A stretch of DNA of 64,000 bases from contig JBCBYB010000020.1 in assembly GCA_039816045.1 (NCBI GenBank), forward strand, positions 1 through 64,000. Direction: 5' to 3'. The notes under the pieces are model-generated. The model saw only the letters and a program-made list of their open reading frames with translations, searched no databases and was not told the DNA's origin. This DNA is from Thermohalobaculum sp039816045 (GTDB lineage Bacteria; Pseudomonadota; Alphaproteobacteria; Rhodobacterales; Rhodobacteraceae). Made by a program: the position numbers and the translations under genes. Positions 1 through 8,655 of this stretch are shown in pieces; positions within the stretch are counted from its first letter, which is position 1, and each line of letters starts with the position of its first letter.

Positions 1-160
1 TGCTCCTAGCCAACACCCTGCTCAGGCAGGACAGACTCTGGCAATCCAGAGATGCTTGACCATCACGGATACTCTAGCACTTCGGCAGACGCCATGTCGC
101 TCCCGGCGTGCCCGTGGGGGCGCGCCTGATCGGAACGCTCTCGACACGCCACTAGGAGCG

Positions 161-304
161 TCACGAGGATCGGCTCCACATGTTTCCGAGGCATGCTGTC
201 TGGCCATATAAGCTGAGCATCTGGATGTTCGCGACCGGGCCTTCGGGCTTGCCGAGCCATTCTTTTTCGAACCAAAGCTCGAGCCCTTGAAGACACTCCC
301 TGTT
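161..304 (-). pseudogene. possible decayed gene fragment; rest of bases 1-421 shows no gene
   Basis: Between an upstream stop (305-307) and a stop at 161-163 one minus-strand frame reads 47 codons with protein-like composition (for example ELWFEKEWLGKPEG and NIQMLSLYGQ), but with no start codon at its head and no ribosome binding site. It looks like a remnant of a larger protein that I do not recognise. The other open frames in bases 1-421 are arginine-rich and look like non-coding readings. This stretch is AT-richer than the genes that follow, which fits a decayed or acquired segment. Confidence 0.2.
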
Positions 305-421
305 TTAACCCTTCTGCCGAAAGCGCCCGCACGAGACGACGAAACACTCCACCAAACAGCGAGCGGCCGGGCGAAGAAGGCCGCAGAGACGGCGAAGGCG
401 CTCCTCGCCAGCGATTGAGCG

Positions 422-1015
422 TTAGAGGCTGTTGTCCGCCATGAAGGCCAGGAGCCCGTCCGGACCCTTGTCATCCAGGATCGAGGCGAACTCCTCACGT
501 TTCAGCACGAGGAACGAGATCCCGCCGACCATCACATCGATCACAAGCGCGCCGCGCCCGTCGAAGTCGCGCACCCGCCAGTCCACCGGCAAGGCTTTGC
601 CATTGGCACGCGGGATAGAAGCCCGCACCAGCGTATCGGACCGTGCAGGGCGTGCGTCGCGGATCTCGGGCTTCTCTTCCAGCCCCTTGCCGAATTGGTT
701 GGCATAGAGATGGGCGAGAAAGCCTGGTAGACGGTCACGGAACTCGCCCTTTTGCGCGTCGCTCAAGGCGCTGGCCCGGTCGCCGAGCAAAAACCGTTCC
801 CAGATGTCGAAGGCAAAGGCAGCGGCTACGGTTTCCCGGAGTTGATCGGCCCGGGCGGCTTCGGACAGACCAGGATCGACCAACGCTCCGTGCGCGCCCT
901 CTACCAGCCGCTCTGCGGTGGCGAGCGCACGGGCTTCAGCAGCCTCATCCGCAGCGGCGGGCATCCAGGCTAGAGCAAGAGCGGCAGCGAACAGGGTCTG
1001 GCGGATCAGGGGCAT
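422..1015 (-). CDS. hpnM: HpnM, MlaC/Ttg2D-like periplasmic hopanoid-associated protein
   Basis: A 197-residue exported protein of the toluene-tolerance Ttg2D/MlaC family. The start chosen (MPLIRQ) opens a typical Sec signal peptide ending near AAADEAAEA; an upstream extension would spoil it. The body carries the family pattern: helical N-terminal half, then the FDIWERFLLG region and a beta-rich C-terminus (LPVDWRVRDFDG...VIDVMVGGISFLV). MlaC proteins shuttle phospholipid across the periplasm. The family member found beside hpnN in hopanoid producers is called HpnM and is presumed to do the same for hopanoids. It starts 23 bases after hpnN ends, on the same strand, so the two are probably one transcript. 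The family is secure; the hopanoid assignment rests on context. Confidence 0.85.
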   Translation of the reverse strand: MPLIRQTLFAAALALAWMPAAADEAAEARALATAERLVEGAHGALVDPGLSEAARADQLRETVAAAFAFDIWERFLLGDRASALSDAQKGEFRDRLPGFLAHLYANQFGKGLEEKPEIRDARPARSDTLVRASIPRANGKALPVDWRVRDFDGRGALVIDVMVGGISFLVLKREEFASILDDKGPDGLLAFMADNSL

Positions 1016-1038
1016 CGGGTTCTCCGGGTTGTGGCGGT

Positions 1039-3609
1039 CTAACGGGGGATGTCGGTCGGCTCCGTCGGCCTTGCAAGGCGCACAAGCCAAGGTGTGAGTG
1101 CAAATGCCATGGCGACAGCCGCCACCAGGGCGATCGCCAGCAGCGTGCCCATGCTGGCAGTGCCCCGGTGATCCGAGAGCGCCAGCGTCGCGAAGGCTCC
1201 GATGGTGGTGAGCGCGCTCGCGACCACGGCCCGCGGCGTTGCCGTGGCAAAAACGGCGCCAGAGCGCTCGGCCCGCAAGGCCAAGTGGATACCCGTGTCG
1301 ACGCCGATGCCGATCAGGAGCGGCAACACAATGATGTTGGCATTGTTTAGCGGCATGCCAAGCAATACACCGGCGGCCAGCGTAACGGCGCCAGCAAGCC
1401 CGACTGGGACAAGGATTGCCGCCACCATTGCCAAGGACCGGACGGCGGCGAAGGCCAGCAGCGCGGTGAAGGCAAGCGCCAGCAGGCTCGCTCGCAGCAT
1501 GGCGGTGGCGACCGTGTTGGCCGCACCTTCGATCTGATCTGGCGGGCCACCTGCGCCGGGGGCCACCTGTCTCACGGCCCTCACAAACGCCGCGCGGGCT
1601 TCCGGGTCAGAGACATCCGCCTCCGGCACGATCTCGACACGGTACAAAAGCGCCCCGTCCGCCGTGGTGACGTAGCGCGCACGGAGTGGGTCAGGGAGGT
1701 CTGATGCTGTGATCTCCGCCACGTCAAGCTGCGATGCGAGCCTCTCGATGAGAGCGGGGAAATGGGCAAACAGCCGAGCCGTCAGGGCGTCATCGGATGC
1801 GCCTGAGCGGGCCCAGGTCCGCAAAGCGTCGGCAAGGCGGCCCGCAGCCCCGCCTTCGCCAAGGGCGTCGGCCAGAGCCTCAGGCGTGCGCGGCAGATCC
1901 TCCGCAAGCGACACCGCCGTGCCGGACACCGCGTAATCGAGCGACGGCCAAACGAGATCGATCAGAGCGAGCTTCGCCTCCTGGTCCTGCGGGACCAAAG
2001 ACCCGAGCCAGCGGGCGGAGCGGACCTCGGGCAGCGCCGCGAGGCGGTCGGCCTCCGCCCGCGCCGTGTCCGCATCCGGGACCAGAAGGCTGAGGCGGAG
2101 TGGGGCCAGTGCGGGATCTTCCTGCAGCCAGCCGTAGACGGCGACCGAGCGGGCATCCGGATCGCGCAGTCCCATCGGGTCGGCATCGAACCGGGCTTCC
2201 GTCGCGAGCACGAGCGCTCCGAGCCCGGTCGCCAAGGCCAACCACGCCGCGAGGCGCGATGGCGGGCGGGGGCGCGTTCCGGGCTTGACCGCGGTTTCGC
2301 GCCGCTGACGCCGGATCAGGCCGGGCGAAAGCCGCACCGCCGCGGGGATCAGGGTCAGCGAGACGGCAAAGGCGATCAGCACCCCTGCCCCACCAATCAG
2401 TCCAAGTTGCGCCATGCCGACGAAATTCGTCACTGCGAAGGCCAGGAACGCTGCGGATGTGGACACGGCCGTCAGCACCAGAGCAGGCCCCAACCCTCTG
2501 GCTGAGGCCGCCAGCGCTTCCTCGACCGGCAAATACGCGGCGTCTTCCTCGAGATGCAGCATTAGATGGATCGCGAAGTCGATGCCGAGGCCAACCATCA
2601 GCACGATGAACGCGATGGCCACCAGGTTGAGCTCTCCCACTGCCAAGGCGGCGAACCCGGTTGTCAGCATCAGGGTCAGCACCAGTGATCCGAACGCAAG
2701 GCCCGCACGCGCCGCCGAGCCGAGGGACACCCACAGCACGGCCGCCACCAGCAAGAGCGACAGGCCAAGCGAGAGCGGCATCCCGCCCGCCACGCTGCGC
2801 AACTCCTCCGCCCGCAGCACTGGATCACCGGTCAGCCCGATTTCCACTTCCGCGGCCAAGGCCGGATCGAGCGCTGCCACCGCTGCCTCCACAGACTGCA
2901 TGGCGGTTTTCGCCGGATTGACGCGGGCGAAATCGAGTGAAGGCGAGACCGTGATCACCCGCAGCACCGGCCCGCTGCCGGCCAGCGCATCGCTCCAGGC
3001 AAAGCTGCGAGGCGTGCCTGCCAGCACCCCTTCGACCACGGCCGCCGCCTCAGCATGAAGTGCATCAAGCGCACCGCGGGGGATGTCTGCGCGCTCGGCC
3101 AAACGCGCTGCCTCGCCAAGAGCAGCGATGAACCCTTCGAGCGTCTGGTCCCCGCGCAGCGCCGCAAGCAAGTTCGCCGATTTCGCCAGTCGGGTGAGTT
3201 GCGCCTCCAGCACATCCTGGTCGAGATAGAGCATCCCCGAACGGACCAGCACGGCATCTGCCGAGGGCGCAAACACCGCCGCGACCCCAGGCGCATCCTC
3301 AAGCGCATCAGTGAGCGTCGCCACCACAGCGTCCACCGGATCTGCGCGCTCGCCTCGGACCGCCACGAGCACCTGATTCTTGAGGCCAGGGAACGCCGCG
3401 TTCACCGCCTGCCCGCGAAGCTGAAAGGGCAGATCCGGCGCTAGCATCTTTCGCGAATCGGTATCGATCCCAAGCCGGGTCAAAGCCAGCAAGGCCAGCA
3501 ATACGATAACCGCCAACCCCGCGATTGCGGTGCGAGGCCGCTCTGCAACCCGCGTCACCCAGGCCGCAACCGCTGACGCAGCCACCTGACCTGCTGCTCT
3601 GCCCGTCAA
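1039..3609 (-). CDS. hpnN: HpnN, RND-family hopanoid transporter
   Basis: An 856-residue inner-membrane RND (MMPL/SSD-type) protein with two repeats, each a transmembrane helix followed by a large periplasmic loop and a bundle of helices (VLLALLALTRLGIDTD near the N-terminus; LVAIAFIVLMVGLGIDFAIH and ANIIVLPLLIGIGVDTGIHL as the paired GxD-containing helices). HpnN moves hopanoids from the inner to the outer membrane in Rhodopseudomonas. Length and layout match that family. Translation appears to begin at TTG, preceded by an AAGGAG ribosome binding site about eight bases away; no ATG lies near enough to replace it. The gene heads the hpnN-hpnM pair and is divergent from mlaA, another outer-membrane lipid gene. 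Confidence 0.88.
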   Translation of the reverse strand: MTGRAAGQVAASAVAAWVTRVAERPRTAIAGLAVIVLLALLALTRLGIDTDSRKMLAPDLPFQLRGQAVNAAFPGLKNQVLVAVRGERADPVDAVVATLTDALEDAPGVAAVFAPSADAVLVRSGMLYLDQDVLEAQLTRLAKSANLLAALRGDQTLEGFIAALGEAARLAERADIPRGALDALHAEAAAVVEGVLAGTPRSFAWSDALAGSGPVLRVITVSPSLDFARVNPAKTAMQSVEAAVAALDPALAAEVEIGLTGDPVLRAEELRSVAGGMPLSLGLSLLLVAAVLWVSLGSAARAGLAFGSLVLTLMLTTGFAALAVGELNLVAIAFIVLMVGLGIDFAIHLMLHLEEDAAYLPVEEALAASARGLGPALVLTAVSTSAAFLAFAVTNFVGMAQLGLIGGAGVLIAFAVSLTLIPAAVRLSPGLIRRQRRETAVKPGTRPRPPSRLAAWLALATGLGALVLATEARFDADPMGLRDPDARSVAVYGWLQEDPALAPLRLSLLVPDADTARAEADRLAALPEVRSARWLGSLVPQDQEAKLALIDLVWPSLDYAVSGTAVSLAEDLPRTPEALADALGEGGAAGRLADALRTWARSGASDDALTARLFAHFPALIERLASQLDVAEITASDLPDPLRARYVTTADGALLYRVEIVPEADVSDPEARAAFVRAVRQVAPGAGGPPDQIEGAANTVATAMLRASLLALAFTALLAFAAVRSLAMVAAILVPVGLAGAVTLAAGVLLGMPLNNANIIVLPLLIGIGVDTGIHLALRAERSGAVFATATPRAVVASALTTIGAFATLALSDHRGTASMGTLLAIALVAAVAMAFALTPWLVRLARPTEPTDIPR

Positions 3610-3791
3610 TGACCGTCTCCTTGCACCGCCGCTATGTAAGTGTGAATAACATTTTTACTAGAAGCGCTTGAGACCGCATGCCGCGCAGTCTACGTTCTCG
3701 CCGAGCAGAGTGGCCAGCCCCCCCGGGCGATTGCCGCGCATCCAGATCACAATCGCCGGCCGATGGCCGCGCAAGCCAGAGGCAGCCGCCG
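3610..3791. promoter_or_regulatory. divergent promoter region between hpnN and mlaA
   Basis: The 182 bases between the hpnN and mlaA starts hold an AT-rich core (about 3632-3663, with GTGAATAACATTTTTACTAG) that stands out from the GC-rich surroundings and is the most likely site of both promoters. I could not pick a single convincing -35/-10 pair. The layout would allow joint control of hopanoid export and MlaA. Confidence 0.35.
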
Positions 3792-4556
3792 ATGTCCCCC
3801 AGCCACACGCTCCGTCCGCTTGCCGCCCTCGCGCTTCTCGTCGGCCTCGGGGCCTGTGCCGGGGCTGGGCCAGGCGCCAGCTTCGACGAGCGCGACCCCT
3901 ATCGCGCGACCAACGAAGCGATCCACGAGTTCAACGTTGCCGCGGATAGAAATGTCTTGCGCCCTGTTGCGCAGGGGTACGACTTCATCGCGCCCGAAGT
4001 GGTGCAGGTCCTGCTCGGCAACGCGTTCAACCAGATCGACAGCGTGAACGACCTCGCCAACTACCTGCTGCAGGGTGACGTGGAGGCGGCTGGCACGGCG
4101 CTCGGCCGGATCACGATCAACACCGTCCTTGGCGCAGGTGGCCTTCTGGATCCTGCAACGGAATTCGGCTTGCCCAAGGAGAGCACCGATTTCGGTGTCA
4201 CGCTTGGCAAATATGGGACATCCGAAGGCGCTTATCTGGTGCTCCCGTTCTTTGGGCCCAGCACCACGCGCGACGCAGGAGGAACGCTCGGAGACATGGC
4301 GTTGAACCCACTTACCTATACAGGATTTACGGATATCAACGCGTTCAATGCGGTGAACCCGATCCTCAATGTCGGTGAGATCGTCCACAATCGTGCCGTC
4401 AATGCGGATGTGGTCGACGAAGTGCTCTACGAGAGCGAGAACAGCTACATCAGCCTGCGCACGGTTTACCTCCAGCGCCGCGATGCACTGATATTGGGCG
4501 AAGACGCGGCAGACGATGCGCTGCCGGACATTTTCGACAGCGAAACGACGAACTGA
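3792..4556 (+). CDS. mlaA: MlaA (VacJ) outer-membrane lipoprotein
   Basis: A 254-residue lipoprotein. The chosen ATG gives a compact signal peptide ending in a lipobox (LVGLGAC, cysteine near residue 22). The body has the MlaA/VacJ signature regions: DPYRATNEAIHEFN near the N-terminus, LLGNAFNQIDSVNDLANYLLQGD, and DFGVTLGKYGTSEGAYLVLPFFGPSTTRD. MlaA sits in the outer membrane and removes mislocalised phospholipids from its outer leaflet, passing them to MlaC. No mlaBDEF genes are in the window. It is divergent from hpnN and is followed after 37 bases by ispA, so transcription may continue into ispA. Confidence 0.9.
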   Translation: MSPSHTLRPLAALALLVGLGACAGAGPGASFDERDPYRATNEAIHEFNVAADRNVLRPVAQGYDFIAPEVVQVLLGNAFNQIDSVNDLANYLLQGDVEAAGTALGRITINTVLGAGGLLDPATEFGLPKESTDFGVTLGKYGTSEGAYLVLPFFGPSTTRDAGGTLGDMALNPLTYTGFTDINAFNAVNPILNVGEIVHNRAVNADVVDEVLYESENSYISLRTVYLQRRDALILGEDAADDALPDIFDSETTN

Positions 4557-4593
4557 GACACGCCGCATCGCGACGACGCGCGGAGAGAGACCG

Positions 4594-5523
4594 ATGAGCG
4601 AGACCGAACTGGCTCCCCTGACCGCCGAGGCCTTTGCCGATGCGTTGCGAGGCGCCGCGACCGCAGCCGAGGCGGAGTTGCGTCGGCTCTTGCCGAAGGG
4701 CGAAGGTGGAGCCGGCGAGGTTGAGCTTTGCGCGGCGATGGCCCACGCGACGCTTGGGGGCGGCAAGCGCCTGCGGGCTTTTCTGGCGGTGGAAGCCTCC
4801 CGGCTCTGTGGAGGGACCGAGAGCGGCGCCATCCGGGCGGCTGCGGCCGTGGAGTGCCTGCACGCCTACAGTCTCGTCCATGACGATATGCCCTGTATGG
4901 ACGATGACGATCTCCGGCGCGGTCAGCCAACCGTCCACAAGAAATGGGACGAAGCGACGGCTGTCTTGTGTGGTGATGCGCTCCAGGCGCTGGCCTTCGA
5001 GATCCTTGCCGATCCTGCGACCCATGCCTCAGGATCCGTGCGCGCACAGCTTTGCCTGCGCCTGGCCCAAGCCTCAGGCACGGCCGGAATGGTCGGTGGT
5101 CAGGCGCTCGATCTCGGCGCAGAGACGACTGCTGAGCCGCTTGACCGTGCAGGCGTGAAACGCCTTCAGGCGCTAAAGACTGGTGCGCTGATCGAGGTCT
5201 CCGCTGAAATGGGGGCCATCCTCGCAGAGGCATCACGGGACACAACGCATCGGATCCGCGCCTATGCGCGCGCCCTGGGCGAGGCCTTCCAGATTGCCGA
5301 CGATCTGCTGGATGTCACCGGTACGGAAGCTGAGACGGGCAAGCGGGTCGGCAAAGATGCGGGCGCCGGGAAGGCCACCTTTGTGGACATCCTTGGGATC
5401 GACGGCGCGCGCGCGCGGGCGGAAGAGTTGGTTGCGGAGGCGTCCGCACAGCTGGCCCCCTTTGGCCCCGCGGCAGACCGACTGGTCGCAGCGGCGCGCT
5501 TTGTCGTGGATCGGCGCAGCTAG
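4594..5523 (+). CDS. ispA: farnesyl diphosphate synthase (polyprenyl synthetase)
   Basis: A 309-residue short-chain prenyl transferase that condenses IPP with DMAPP/GPP to farnesyl diphosphate, the precursor for squalene, quinones and undecaprenyl phosphate. Both aspartate-rich motifs are present: the first, DDMPCMDDDD, at residues 97-106, and the second, DDLLDVTG, near residue 235. GGGKRLRAFL is the IPP-binding region. The start is set by a GGAGAGAGA ribosome binding site just upstream of the ATG. The gene follows mlaA. Its product feeds the hopanoid genes elsewhere in the window, and I saw no dxs directly downstream, a common neighbour in other bacteria. Confidence 0.93.
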   Translation: MSETELAPLTAEAFADALRGAATAAEAELRRLLPKGEGGAGEVELCAAMAHATLGGGKRLRAFLAVEASRLCGGTESGAIRAAAAVECLHAYSLVHDDMPCMDDDDLRRGQPTVHKKWDEATAVLCGDALQALAFEILADPATHASGSVRAQLCLRLAQASGTAGMVGGQALDLGAETTAEPLDRAGVKRLQALKTGALIEVSAEMGAILAEASRDTTHRIRAYARALGEAFQIADDLLDVTGTEAETGKRVGKDAGAGKATFVDILGIDGARARAEELVAEASAQLAPFGPAADRLVAAARFVVDRRS

Positions 5524-5524
5524 G

Positions 5525-6481
5525 TCAGGCGGAGCACTTCGCCCCGCCCAGCACGCAGAACTTTGCGCAGTGGGGATGATTGAGCGCGACCGGTCGCGCA
5601 GCCTCGGCAAGCGACTGCCCCAGTTCGAAGGCATCCGAGTAGGCAAGCAGAGTGCAGGCCAGTACGACTGGATGCGGCGCCCCTCGCCTTTTCACCACCA
5701 TACGTGCCGATGAGCACATCACATCGGCCGGGCTTTTGCCGAGGATCCCCCAGCAGGCGGTCGTGATCTCCGGCACTTCCGCGCGCTCGTCCATCTCCGG
5801 AAACAGCACCAGCGCAGCGGGATCGGCGGGGTTGATGGCAAACCCTTCCCGCGCAAACAGCGCTCCGAAGCCTGCCCGCATCGCTGCATCGTCCTCGTCC
5901 CAGAGCGTGCGCCCGGCCACCGCCAACCGCGCACCGATATCGCGCAGCCACCGCATCCCGTCGAGTGAGACGTCGAACGTGCCCTCCCCTCGCTCTGCAT
6001 CGTGCAATGCCGGGCCATAGTGATCGAGCGAGACCCGAAGCGTCAGGCGGTCGCCATAATTTGCGACCAATCTGGCAAGCCCCTCCCGAACCGCGGGCCG
6101 CATCATCGGTCGCATGGCATTGGTCAGGATCAACACCTCAAACCCCCGCGAAAGCGCGAGTTCGGCCATCGCAATCATCTCGGGGTTCATGAACGGCTCG
6201 CCACCGGTGAAGGCGATCTCACGCGTCGGCAGGCTCGTCTCAGCGATCTCATCGAGATATCGCACCACGTCATCGGCAGTGATGTAGACCAGCGCATCGT
6301 TGGTGGGACTGGAGAGGATATAGCAGTTCCGACACTCGATATTGCAGAGGGTGCCGGTGTTGAACCACAGCGTCTCCAGCCGCTTCAGACCGACGGTTGC
6401 ACGCCGCTCGCCTTTTGCCGTCCAATCGGGATCAGAGAATTTCTCCCGCGCAACCAGGGGGATCGTCGTCGGTCCTGTCAT
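5525..6481 (-). CDS. radical SAM protein, function unknown
   Basis: A 318-residue radical SAM enzyme. The iron-sulfur triad is CNIECRNCY (CxxxCxxC) near residue 47, followed by TGGEPFMNPE, which binds the SAM amino group. The C-terminus holds four further cysteines (CSS, then HCAKFCVLGGAKCSA at the very end), suggesting an auxiliary cluster as in SPASM-like proteins. It ends one base from ispA on the opposite strand. Although the window is rich in hopanoid genes, this is not HpnH: the surroundings of its CxxxCxxC motif and its C-terminus differ from that family. The substrate cannot be read from the sequence. Confidence 0.8.
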   Translation of the reverse strand: MTGPTTIPLVAREKFSDPDWTAKGERRATVGLKRLETLWFNTGTLCNIECRNCYILSSPTNDALVYITADDVVRYLDEIAETSLPTREIAFTGGEPFMNPEMIAMAELALSRGFEVLILTNAMRPMMRPAVREGLARLVANYGDRLTLRVSLDHYGPALHDAERGEGTFDVSLDGMRWLRDIGARLAVAGRTLWDEDDAAMRAGFGALFAREGFAINPADPAALVLFPEMDERAEVPEITTACWGILGKSPADVMCSSARMVVKRRGAPHPVVLACTLLAYSDAFELGQSLAEAARPVALNHPHCAKFCVLGGAKCSA

Positions 6482-6565
6482 GCCACCTCCGCAAACGCTA
6501 GCCGAGATGTGACCCGCCGTAAGCCGTGTGTCAATTAACGTGGACGCGAGGGCGCTCCGCCGCGC

Positions 6566-6985
6566 TCACGCCCCTAAAGCCTCTCCGAAAAAGAGCAGGA
6601 ACCCGTCCGGATCGCGGACATGGAATTCGGCGCGACCATCGGGTTTGTGAAAGAGCGGCTGCAATCGCCCCTCCGGCAAGCGATCGAGCATCGGCCGAAT
6701 GCTGGCGTAGTATGCCTCTACACCGTCCACCCAAATGTAAGCCGACAGATAGGATGACGTCGCCTGCAGCGCCTTCACGTCCTTCAGATCGAGCAGCATC
6801 ACACCGGCCCCGTCCCGGGTGAGATAGGCAAAGGTGCCCTCGGTGTTTCGATCGGCCAGCGTGAAACCCAGAACCTTAGTGTAGAAGTCGATGGTCCGCG
6901 CAACCCGCCTGACCGGCACGATGGGCACGACCCCTGTCAGGCGTGCTGCCCTTGCATCGACCACATCCGCTGTTTCACTGCTCAT
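6566..6985 (-). CDS. VOC (glyoxalase/bleomycin resistance) family protein
   Basis: A 139-residue protein with a single vicinal-oxygen-chelate domain: it begins with a VPIVPVRRVARTIDFYTKVLGF strand-helix unit and ends with the typical EFHVRDPDGFLLFFGE strand. Such proteins bind metal and act as lyases, dioxygenases or drug-binding resistance proteins; nothing here decides between them. The start was placed at the ATG five bases after a GGGAGGTG ribosome binding site; an in-frame GTG two codons earlier overlaps that site. It stands alone and is divergent from the next gene. Confidence 0.75.
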   Translation of the reverse strand: MSSETADVVDARAARLTGVVPIVPVRRVARTIDFYTKVLGFTLADRNTEGTFAYLTRDGAGVMLLDLKDVKALQATSSYLSAYIWVDGVEAYYASIRPMLDRLPEGRLQPLFHKPDGRAEFHVRDPDGFLLFFGEALGA

Positions 6986-7124
6986 CAGCACCTCCCTTCG
7001 CGTTATCCGTCTGCTCTAGCGGAGCGACGACCCGGATGGCTTGTCCTGGATCAAAGCACCCGCAGCTCACCGTCCTATCTTACCGGAATCCGGCACCAAG
7101 ACCGATGCGAGAGGACGACGCCCG

Positions 7125-7934
7125 ATGACTGAGGAGCCCGCTCCCCGCGCCGCCGACAGCGGACCGTGGCGCCCGGCGCACGGCGTGCCAGATGTGCGCC
7201 CAGCCGGTTGGGAGGACTTGCGGGCCGCCCTCCGCGCCGGCCTCCGCGATTTCGCGGCTGCCCCTGTGATGGGCGTTTCCGTCGGCCTGTTGTACGCGGC
7301 GGGCGGGTGGCTGCTGCTCTGGATCATGGAGCTGCGGGAGTTCCGGGGCCTGTCCTTCCCGCTGGTGGCCGGCTTCGCACTAATCGGCCCCTTCGTGGCG
7401 GTGATCCTCTATGAGATCAGCCGTCGGCGTGAGCGCGGGCTACGGCTCAGTTGGGCCGAACTCCCGGCGATGATTGCAGCCACGGCCCGGCGCCAGATCC
7501 TCTACCACGGCTTCGTTCTGATGTTCTGGCTGGCGGTTTGGAGCCGCGTTGGCGTGATGCTCTTCGCCATCCATTTCTCTGCCAGCGTGGATCGCTTCTG
7601 GGAGCTGGCGGGGCAGCTCTTCACCACCTCCCATGGGATCGCCTTCCTCGTGACCGGGCACCTCTTTGGTGCGTTCTTCGCCGGCGTCGCGTTTTGCCTG
7701 TCCGTGCTGGCTTTTCCGTTCCTGCTGGATCGGGACAGCGACTTCATCACCGCAATGGTTCTAAGCTTCAAAGCCGTGATCGCGAGCCCCGTGGTCATGC
7801 TCGCCTGGGGCGTTCTGATCGGCGTCGCGCTCGCGTTCGCCTCGCTGCCGCTGTTTCTGGGGCTTGCCGTCGTGTTGCCGGTGCTCGGTCATGCGAGCTG
7901 GCATCTCTATCGCCGGCTCACACCCGAAGACTAA
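7125..7934 (+). CDS. DUF2189 family integral membrane protein
   Basis: A 269-residue membrane protein with about six hydrophobic segments (for example PVMGVSVGLLYAAGGWLLLW, FPLVAGFALIGPFVAVILYE and the closing VGVALAFASLPLFLGLAVVLPVLG). The short charged loop after helix 2 (EISRRRERG) and the WHLYRRL ending are typical of DUF2189 proteins, which are common in alphaproteobacteria, often near respiratory genes, and have no established function. The chosen start follows a GAGAGGACGA ribosome binding site; a longer form beginning at 7041 would add an implausible hydrophilic leader. No neighbour suggests a role. Confidence 0.75.
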   Translation: MTEEPAPRAADSGPWRPAHGVPDVRPAGWEDLRAALRAGLRDFAAAPVMGVSVGLLYAAGGWLLLWIMELREFRGLSFPLVAGFALIGPFVAVILYEISRRRERGLRLSWAELPAMIAATARRQILYHGFVLMFWLAVWSRVGVMLFAIHFSASVDRFWELAGQLFTTSHGIAFLVTGHLFGAFFAGVAFCLSVLAFPFLLDRDSDFITAMVLSFKAVIASPVVMLAWGVLIGVALAFASLPLFLGLAVVLPVLGHASWHLYRRLTPED

Positions 7935-7938
7935 ACCC

Positions 7939-8040
7939 TCAGATCAGCTTGGCCGTCTGACAAGCCTTGGTCATGACGGCACGCGCGATCATCGCCTCCG
8001 GCACTGCGGTTTCCAGTCCGCTTCGCAAGTGTGCGATCAC
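7939..8040 (-). CDS. possible small protein or 3' gene remnant (33 aa)
   Basis: A 33-residue reading frame that begins with GTG, has GGAGG upstream and encodes a well-mixed helical sequence (AHLRSGLETAVPEAMIARAV, then MTKACQTAKLI). It lies in the gap between the convergent DUF2189 and RraA-like genes. The composition is more protein-like than chance frames nearby. It could be a genuine small protein or the surviving end of a longer gene; I do not recognise it. Confidence 0.25.
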   Translation of the reverse strand: MIAHLRSGLETAVPEAMIARAVMTKACQTAKLI

Positions 8041-8069
8041 CGCTGTTCGTCCTCCACCAGGGGCGCAGA

Positions 8070-8570
8070 TCAGTTGGTCAGTTCCGCGGCCAGTGCCGCA
8101 TCGAGCGCCACGGCGCCGTCCTCGTCGACAACGATCCAGTCCCCTGAGCGCATGCGGACCCCCGCAACCATCATATGCTGCGCCTCCGAGCCCGCCGGCC
8201 CTTCGCGCGCAATCATAGGGCGCACGCTCGTTGCAGCGATGCCAATTCCGCGTGGGCGGATCAGCGCCACATCCCGGAGCGCGCCGTCAATCAGAACCCC
8301 GGCCCAGCCGTTGCGCTGTGCGTTGCGGGCCATCCCATCGCCGAAGACCGCAGGCCCCGGATGCGCACCGACACCGACCACAGCAACGCAGCCATCGCCC
8401 GGTGTGGCCAGCGTCTCAGACAGAAATCCGTCCGCCGCGTGCAGCGCGACCAGCCGGCACGGGCCAGCAAAATAGGTCACAGCGGTGAACAGCCGGAACT
8501 CGGCGGCCAAAATGCGCACCCGGTCCGGATGACGATCGCAGATATCGGCGACGGGCAAGGAGAGGGTCAT
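8070..8570 (-). CDS. RraA-like protein / putative HMG-type aldolase
   Basis: A 166-residue RraA-fold protein. Members are either inhibitors of RNase E (RraA) or metal-dependent 4-hydroxy-4-methyl-2-oxoglutarate/oxaloacetate aldolases. The conserved core is present: MTLSLPVADICD at the start, a GDGCVAVVGVGAHPGPAVFGD glycine-rich loop, VLIDGALRDVALI with the family RD pair, and SGDWIVVDEDGAVAL near the C-terminus. The length is standard and the ATG at 8570 follows AGGAGCC. A longer upstream frame is non-coding in composition. The sequence alone does not separate regulator from aldolase. Confidence 0.8.
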   Translation of the reverse strand: MTLSLPVADICDRHPDRVRILAAEFRLFTAVTYFAGPCRLVALHAADGFLSETLATPGDGCVAVVGVGAHPGPAVFGDGMARNAQRNGWAGVLIDGALRDVALIRPRGIGIAATSVRPMIAREGPAGSEAQHMMVAGVRMRSGDWIVVDEDGAVALDAALAAELTN

Positions 8571-8655
8571 GGCTGGCTCCTGATAAGCGGCTGTCCAAGG
8601 CGCCGCCTGTCTAACCGAGAGTGCCGCCCCTGCCCAGCCCCGGACATCGACAGGC

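Noticed and set aside
5525..6481. Assignment of the radical SAM gene as hpnH
   Set aside because: The residues around its CxxxCxxC motif and its cysteine-rich C-terminus do not match HpnH, despite the hopanoid context.
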